Below are positions 57,547 through 64,000 of a stretch of DNA of 64,000 nucleotides, one piece after another. A program made the position numbers and the translations under genes. Numbering within the stretch: the stretch's first letter is position 1; every line of letters begins with the position of its first letter. Under the pieces are notes generated by a model, which was not told where the DNA came from, did no database searches, and worked only from the letters and a program-made list of their open reading frames with translations. This DNA is from Hedera helix (taxonomy: Eukaryota > Streptophyta > Magnoliopsida > Apiales > Araliaceae): contig OX359278.1 of the NCBI GenBank assembly GCA_947179155.2, positions 19,106,996 to 19,170,995 on the forward strand, in the 5' to 3' direction.

Positions 57547-59271
57547 TGATAAGTGAATTTTGTATTTATTTATTGAATATTTTTAGACTTAATAATTTAT
57601 GAGTTTTTAAGCATTTTAAATTTATTTTAGGTAATTTATTTAATTTTATCCGTTTTAATTTAATTTTGTAGGTAAAATAATCCTTGATGGCATTTTTGTA
57701 AATAAGCAAATGCTAATTGGGGGAATAACTGTAAATACGTGCTCGGGGGAAATTTCGTAGTATCATCAGTACATGACAAGGTGCCAGGCACGGTAAGTAT
57801 TGAAAAGGGACAAGGAAACCACGTCGGTTAGGATCAGGTCAAGAACATGAGGTTGAAAGGCCCCGCTTGGTGTCCAGGTGATGTAGAGGCATGCACGCAT
57901 GGCACATAAGGCAGAGAAAGCTTCTGAACGGCGTCGTTTTATGAAGGCAGCCAAAAGATGCAGGGCGCACAATGCACAGACAGTTGTTTTTAGAATTTGC
58001 TACAACACGATGCCGTTTTAATCAAAAGAAGCAAGCTGGGTGAGGGCCTTGTTTGGCAAATGCATTAATGTTAGAAACAACATTTTTGTTATATTTGATT
58101 CTTACATGAATTTTAATTCCACTTTTACTTAAGATTTTTATTGTAAGCTATAAATACACTACGAGAGTCATATTGTCAGATCATTAACATAGAATTAACA
58201 TAGAATTTAACATAGATCTAACATAGAATAAATTAGGAGAATGATTATTTTGAAGATTTGAAGAAGAATTCAACGGGGAAAATTGTAAGGATTGAAGGAA
58301 GAATTGGAGAATGCGTTTCAATTACATATATTTATCTCTAAACTATTCTGTTTAATTTTTGTAATTTGTACTTAATGGATTATTTTATGATATTAATTTC
58401 TTTTTCCAGCTATAGACTAATTTTTATTTTAAGATTGTAATAGAACCCAATGTGTAGTTTAAATTAATTTATTTTCTTTTTAATTATTAGTAATTATAAT
58501 TAAATTGCTTATCATATTTTGGGCGTTTAAGTATTAATTATCAGTATTAATTAATGTGACAATCTGTATGAAGTTGACGAGTGGATTATAAATAATTTAG
58601 GTTTAATTATTCTGTGCGTTAATGTATTAATTAATTGCGGATAGTTGTTAGAATAATTTATATGAAATTGAGAGATAGATTATAATTTAGATCTGAATAT
58701 GTTAACATATGTTTATGTTTTTCGCGTTGATGGATTTCATAGTTCGGGTATAAGATAGAGATATACCTATATGTCATATGTAACCAAAAAGAGAATTTGA
58801 TCTTCATTTATCCTATTTACTTTAATTCACATAGAGATATAGTGAGTTAATTAATTAGGATGTTCTTTATAATTATGTTACCATAGTGTCAAATTTATAG
58901 GGATTTGTTTATATGTCATCGAAAGATGCGTATAAATACTATAAAGAATTCTCAATTAACAATTCTATATAATTATTTAATTAAAAAAGACTTGCAGAGA
59001 ATTAAATAAACCATTGGGAGAAATTATAATCTTAAGCCTTTAAAATCTATTTTTTATCTTTGTCATTTAATTAGTTTAGTTGTTAATTTTAATTAGTTTT
59101 TATTTTATAGTTTTAAATTAATTGTTTAAATAAAATTAATTTAATATAAATTTAATAATTGGTAATTATTATTATTTAATTCTCCGTGGGAACGATAATT
59201 TGCTTGCCATTGTATTGTTATCTGATCGCGTATACTTGCATGTGAAATCATACATTAAAAATAGGCAAACA
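57547..59271 (+). repeat. Athila 5' LTR
   Basis: It starts TGATAAGTGAATTTTG and ends AGGCAAACA just before AGTTTTCGGCGCC. The first ~510 bp match 61697-62212, including AAAGCTTCTGAACG and GATGCAGGGC phrases. Confidence 0.85.
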
Positions 59272-59276
59272 AGTTT

Positions 59277-59295
59277 TCGGCGCCATTGCCGAGGA
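59277..59295 (+). other. Athila primer binding site, tRNA-Asp type
   Basis: TCGGCGCCATTGCCGAGGA closely matches the TGGCGCCGTTGCCGGGGA site used by Athila-type plant elements. Confidence 0.85.
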
Positions 59296-59398
59296 ATTAA
59301 ATTAATAATTTTTGTCAATATCAATTTCAATCAAATTAGTCTTAATTTAAACTTGTATATTTTTATTTTTATTTTATTTTACTTCTTTTTCATGTACG

Positions 59399-60277
59399 AT
59401 GGTTGAAATTAATTATCAATGGCCTTCTGCGTGGATGGATAAACCAAGTGTGGTAAAAATATTTGACTAAATGACTGTAGAGTTGGCAATGCTTGAAAGA
59501 AAAATTGATGGTATTGAGAATCAATCCATTTAGAATGCCTACAATCAATAACAATATAATTATAGCCCAAATTGTTATCATCTGGGTTTGCAGGATTATC
59601 CGAATCATTCATGGAATAATAATGATCAAGACCAATTCTATGCTCCAAGTCTTTCATACCCACCTCAGCAGCCACACGAGCAGAAATTGAATTTGGAGAT
59701 ACTTCTTGCAAATTATATAGATCAAACCAAGAGAAGGTTAGAATGTCAAGAAACCTCACTTCGGAACCTCGAGATGGAAACGAATACTCAAGAAGCATCA
59801 TTGTGAAACTTCAAAAATCAAATGGAACAACTTGTCAATGCTGTTAACAGTCATCCTTAAGGGACTTTACTTAATGATTCAGAGATTAATCCTAAAAGTG
59901 AACGTAAAGAGTATTGTGAAGTTATACTTCACAGTGGCAAGGAGTTACATAATGTAGATGGAAGGAAGCTAAAAAGGTCATATTCTGATAAGGGGAAGAT
60001 AGTGATGATGGACATAAGAGGAACAAGATTGGGGCAAAGGAAAAGAAGGATGATTAAGTGGTGAGCTCAAATGGTATTAAGAAAAATCTGAATGGTGCCT
60101 TTAATGCAAGAATTTCAGAATTCTGAGGAGTACTATCGGGCTGCCTTTGTTAAAGAAAATAACTTGGATGAATTCAAGTTTGGGGGTGGTCGTCAAATTT
60201 CCAAGAATGCTAAGGAGTTCAAAGAAAAGACAAAAAGGAGGCATGAAATTATAATTTTTGCAATTGAACCTGATTGA
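59399..60277 (+). pseudogene. Athila gag remnant
   Basis: From ATG 59399 (MVEINYQWPS) shifting frames give DYPNHSWNNNDQ, PPQQPHEQKLNLEILLANYI and SLRNLEMETNTQ, then MEQLVNAVNSHP and EVILHSGKEL. This order matches the proline/asparagine-rich middle and end of Athila gag (family: HPNFSW, PQEKKSSLEDML, SIRNLEVQIGQLA, TLRSGK). A weak frame at 60092-60277 follows with no clear match. Several stops are present. Confidence 0.8.
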
Positions 60278-61682
60278 AAGAAAGGGAAGTAGTCAGGTTG
60301 AGACTTTAAAACAATCGCTTATTAGAAGGCAACCCAAGTTTATTTTTTTGGGTAGATTTCTTAGTAGTAGATTTTAGTTATTTACTTATTTGTTTTAATA
60401 TTTTATTTTTGTTCGATTTCAAGTTTTTCATGCCTATGCAGTTCAAACTTAGTAGATGAGGAAGAAAATGCTACATCTTCAGGGGAGTCTTCTATTTTTA
60501 AACTCTTTTATTTTATACATTGAAGACAAATCTATTTTAAGTTTGGGGGTGTGAGTGAATTTTGAAAAAAAAATAATTTTTTTGTAGGTTTTATTTAGGA
60601 ATTTTGTGGGTATATTCACTGTAAACCCTCTCGAGACACAACTCGTCCACTTGGGGTATCCTTGGAGTTTAAAGGCTTATTGCACATACTAAGTGTAATA
60701 GATTTTTCTTACGAAAATGGGGTAATTTTATTTTTAGGTAGAGTTTCCTAGGTAATAAATTATTTTGAATTAAATTATTGGTCAATGATAAAAAATTTAT
60801 TTTTATTTTTTAACTTTTGAAAAATTGATAAATTAATGTTAGTATGAATTTTGATTATTTATGGTTATTATTTTGTTTGAGATCCTTTATTTTTATACAC
60901 TCATATCCATTTGTTTGAGATAGTTTTAATTTAAGGGAAGTTTATATGGTTAAATGCTTATAAAAGATATTTTTTAACTCTATATTTTTATTTGATCATA
61001 ATTTGGAGTGAAATATGAAGTAAAATATAATTTGGGGGAGATGATTTAGGTAAATTTTTTAGGATTATTAAAATTAATTTATCTTATGGAAAAAAAAGTT
61101 ATGTGATTAGTTGAGATAGAGCGTAAAACGCACTCACTCATAAAAATATATATAAGCGAGAGAGAGTGTAAAACACACTCGTTAGTAAGAAAAAAAAATA
61201 GTAATATGAGATGGAGTATAAAATGCACTCACTTAAAAAAAAGAACAAAAATGGAATTGAATATTAATAATCCTAGCATGCTTAATTGTTTAAAAAACCT
61301 TTTGATTCTCTAGTTATATTTACACGTGTTAGCTTTGAGGTATGTAAGAAATAAGAGTATAGAGTTTTATTATATATTTTTTTGGTATCTTTTATGGGGC
61401 ATTTAATTAGGTGGGCAGAACTAAGTTTTTTTTCCCGCTAGTTTGATACATTTGGATTTCACACACTCACAAAGAGTCTTGAATAAAGTAAGATTAATAA
61501 GTATGTTAAAATTTTAGGCTTTACGTAATTTAAATTTTTTTCATTGAGTTATCATTTTAAAAATAGAGTAGACTAATTTTAAATTTCATATTGATATGTT
61601 GCTCAAGTTAATTTTGTAGTTGGTTATTAGTTTTAGTTTTATAATTTTTTTTTCTTTTTGCTTGAGGGCATGCAGAGAGTTA
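60278..61682. mobile_element. Non-coding 3' interior of the Athila element
   Basis: No open frame with known domains is present. The phrase AAGTTTGGGGGTG occurs at 60178, 60539 and again as the true polypurine tract at 61683. Three GTAAAACGCACTC / GTAAAACACACTC-like units lie at 61120-61240. Pol has been lost or was never present. Confidence 0.7.
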
Positions 61683-61696
61683 AGTTTGGGGGTGTT
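61683..61696 (+). other. Athila polypurine tract
   Basis: AAGTTTGGGGGTGT precedes the 3' LTR start TGATAAGTG, the standard Athila arrangement. Confidence 0.85.
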
Positions 61697-62212
61697 TGAT
61701 AAGTGAATTTTATATTTATTTATTGAATATTTTTAACCTTAATAATTTGCGAGTTTTTAAATATTTTAAATTTATTTTAGGTAATCTATTTAATTTTACA
61801 CATTTTTTTTTAATTTTTTTAATTTTTATTTTTTTTAATTTAATTTTATAGGTTTCCTTGATAGCATTATTGTAAATATGCAGCTGCTAGTTGGGGGCAT
61901 AACTATAAATAAGCACTTTGGGGCAATTTCGTAATATTAGCAGTATATGTAAAGGCGCTAAACACGGTAAGCATTAGAAAGGGACAAGGAAACGATGTCG
62001 ATGAGGAGCGGGTCAGGAACAAGAGGCTGAATGACACCGTTTGGCGTCCGAGTGATGCAGAGGCTTGCGTACATATGGCAAAGAAAGCTTCTGAACGTTG
62101 TCGTTTTATAAAGGCGGCCAGAAGATGCAGGGCATGTAATGTGCAAACGGTTGTTTCCAGAATTTGCAACATTATGGCGCCATTTTTATCAAAAGAAGGA
62201 GCTGAGCGAGGG
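61697..62212 (+). repeat. Start of the Athila 3' LTR
   Basis: It matches 57547-58060. The match stops at GAGCTGAGCGAGGG, where TGTGAGGATCC of another LTR begins. Confidence 0.85.
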
Positions 62213-64000
62213 TGTGAGGATCCGAATTTTCAAGATTTCTTTAATAATATTAAATGAGAATTTAATTGATAAAATTATCAAGGTTGTTAAATTAATTATT
62301 ATTTTATGTGATTTAAGGTATGTGATGAGATTTAATTAGTAAATTAAATCTATACAGAGATCATGACGAATTGTGTTAATTTAAAATAATTGAAAAGTAA
62401 ATAAATTGTTTAAAAACAATTTATGAAAAATAAAAGAAATTTCAAGAAAAGGTACAACAAGTGTACAATTTAATTGTAGTGAAAGTACAGAAATTATGAT
62501 TTAAATGAGATAATATGGTAATGTGAGAAGTAAGATTTAAATATGTATATTTATATATGTGAATGTTTAATTGATAATCTTAATTTCATTAATTATGGAA
62601 ATAAATGGATTAATAATTAAATTAATCCAAATTTAAATAAAAAGTGAATGAGGGAATTGGTAAAATTGTATGTGTGGACTTTAGAGTTTATTAAGAATTG
62701 TAGAAGAAGTTTGGAAATTAATTGAGAAGGAAAGGTAATTATATAAATTATATAATAATAATTATATAATTTATATAAGGAAATTAAAATAAGGTATGAA
62801 GAAAATAATAATTATATAAATTATATAAGAATAATTATGTAATTTATATAAGATGGTTAAATGGAATAAGGTTGGAGGAAATTAATAATTATTTAAGAAA
62901 GGAAAATGTAAATATATAAATTATATAATATTAAGTTTTATATAATTTATATAAGAAATTAATATGAATATTAAAGAAATTGAATAATAAATAAGAAAAA
63001 AGGAATGTTTTAAGTTATTAAAAAATTATATTTATGTATAATGGAATTATTATGATCTTTATGAAGGATAATAATTCGAAAAGGTGAACATGTTAATGTA
63101 ACATGTTGTTCAAATAATGAAGTGAAAAATTATGAAAAATAATTTTTATATGTTATATAAATTATTTTACGATTTTTGGAGGTATAAATTACCTCAAATA
63201 ATTACATGCATGACATTATGCGTGTACAAAATTTGTCAAGTAAAGTATCAAAAAGGGGTGTTAATATTATTCATAAATCAAATTATGATTTTTAGTGAAT
63301 TAAAATAAATATTTTATATACATTATATAAAATATTTATTACACGATATAATTACATAATGTAATAAATTAACAAATTACATGCTTGATTTTTTGGAAAA
63401 TTCGAGAAAGCTTATGGCGGTGGACGTGTGGGTGTCTTAACAAAAATTAAATCCCTACATGCAAGATTATATAAGGGAAGGAAAAGAAACAAGAGGGAAA
63501 AAAAAGAAAGAAAATAAAAAACCAACAAAACAAAAATTACAACTTTTTCTCTCTTTCCTTTCTCTCACCGGAAACCACCACCAACCTCCATGACCACCAT
63601 GGCTACAAGAGGAAGAAGAGGAAATCTTGGGGCTATCAAAGGAAGAAAATAAGCTTGGAAGGTTGATCGAGTTAAGAGTTTGAGCTATCAATTTAAATAA
63701 TTGGACGTTAGGCAAGTTCTTCAGTCCCTTTTTATGTTAAATGTTGGACTGTATGATATATAATTCTTGTTTTAAATGCATACAAATTATGTGTTACGTG
63801 ATACGTGATTAGTATGACCACAATGTGTATTTTGTGCAATAATATGAATATATATGAGATATATGGCTATAGTAGAAGCACAAGCACTTGATGTATGACA
63901 CACACCAAGCATGATAAGGTATGTGCTATGTGAATTATAACTGTTGAACTTGCTGAGCCGTTGTGCTCATTACTTGCTTAATAAACATTTTTGCAGGAAA
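62213..64000 (+). mobile_element. Second copy of the long-LTR family, opposite orientation, running off the window
   Basis: It starts TGTGAGGATCCGAATTTTC and is the inverse of 4368 downward, including the palindromic AT cluster and the hairpin TGAGCCGTTGTGCTCA at 63954. Relative to the first copy it lacks about 1 kb (1860-2870), with only ~60 unrelated bases at that point near 63660-63710. The window ends within the LTR. Confidence 0.88.

Larger units (their letters stand above)
57547..62212 (+). mobile_element. Athila-type Ty3/gypsy element, internally deleted
   Basis: The 1.7 kb 5' LTR (57547-59271), an Asp-tRNA-type primer site, an Athila-like gag remnant, an AAGTTTGGGGGTGT polypurine tract and the start of the 3' LTR (61697-62212) are in order. 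No protease, RT or integrase is present in the 2.4 kb interior. The 3' LTR is interrupted at 62213 by a long-LTR element. The left end is inserted in gypsy gag; the right flank lies outside the window, so the duplication cannot be checked. Confidence 0.88.

Noticed and set aside
1..64000. CRISPR arrays, bacterial operons, rRNA or tRNA genes
   Set aside because: The regular short repeats are LTR satellites without unique spacers; no rRNA or intact tRNA cloverleaf was recognised. The tRNA-like words are retroelement primer sites.

Overview
The window reads as a eudicot-like flowering-plant nuclear genome: AT-rich, with spliced genes, plant expansin and FAR1-type domains, and dense nested transposons. 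The species cannot be named from sequence alone. Only one clearly functional host gene is visible, an expansin-like B gene on the minus strand (30134-36588, five exons). Almost everything else is transposable-element DNA in various stages of decay.

Region by region. 1-973 is AT-rich DNA with microsatellites. 974-7984 is a minus-strand LTR element with a 3.4 kb LTR, a 3 kb interior with no coding capacity, and a truncated 5' LTR. 8952-10251 is a terminal-inverted-repeat (TIR) element with a small CACTA element (9218-9985) inside it. 10282-27862 is a large Mutator-like element (MULE) with ~350 bp TIRs. It carries a plant-mobile-domain (PMD) gene remnant and a C48/Ulp1-like protease remnant on the plus strand, and a FAR1-type transposase remnant on the minus strand. 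The transposase is split by a 9.1 kb Ty1/copia element (16218-25272, target duplication GTTTG) and by a 1.6 kb TIR element (25371-26998). A LINE tail (29683-30115) lies just downstream of the expansin-like stop codon. Intron 4 of that gene is swollen to 5.1 kb by an LTR element with a perfect AAAAT target duplication (30745-35256). Its LTR holds a long tandem array built on the core GTAGAGTG.

From about 38.4 kb to the end is one nest. A decayed minus-strand Ty3/gypsy element (integrase, RT/RNase H, protease and gag pieces between 39.1 and 57.5 kb) received three insertions: a 3.7 kb solo LTR (42606-46298), a copia-like element (46736-57369) and an Athila-type element (57547 onward). The copia-like element contains a second solo LTR (49642-57008, GATCT duplication), which in turn contains a hAT transposon (51070-55191). 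The Athila 3' LTR is broken at 62213 by another copy, in opposite orientation, of the long-LTR family seen at 974-4368.

The two most unusual signals are the MULE that combines PMD, Ulp1-like protease and FAR1-type transposase, and a small hairpin (TGAGC...GCTCA) kept near the 3' end of several otherwise divergent long LTRs. All statements about families rest on motifs read by eye; no database search was possible.
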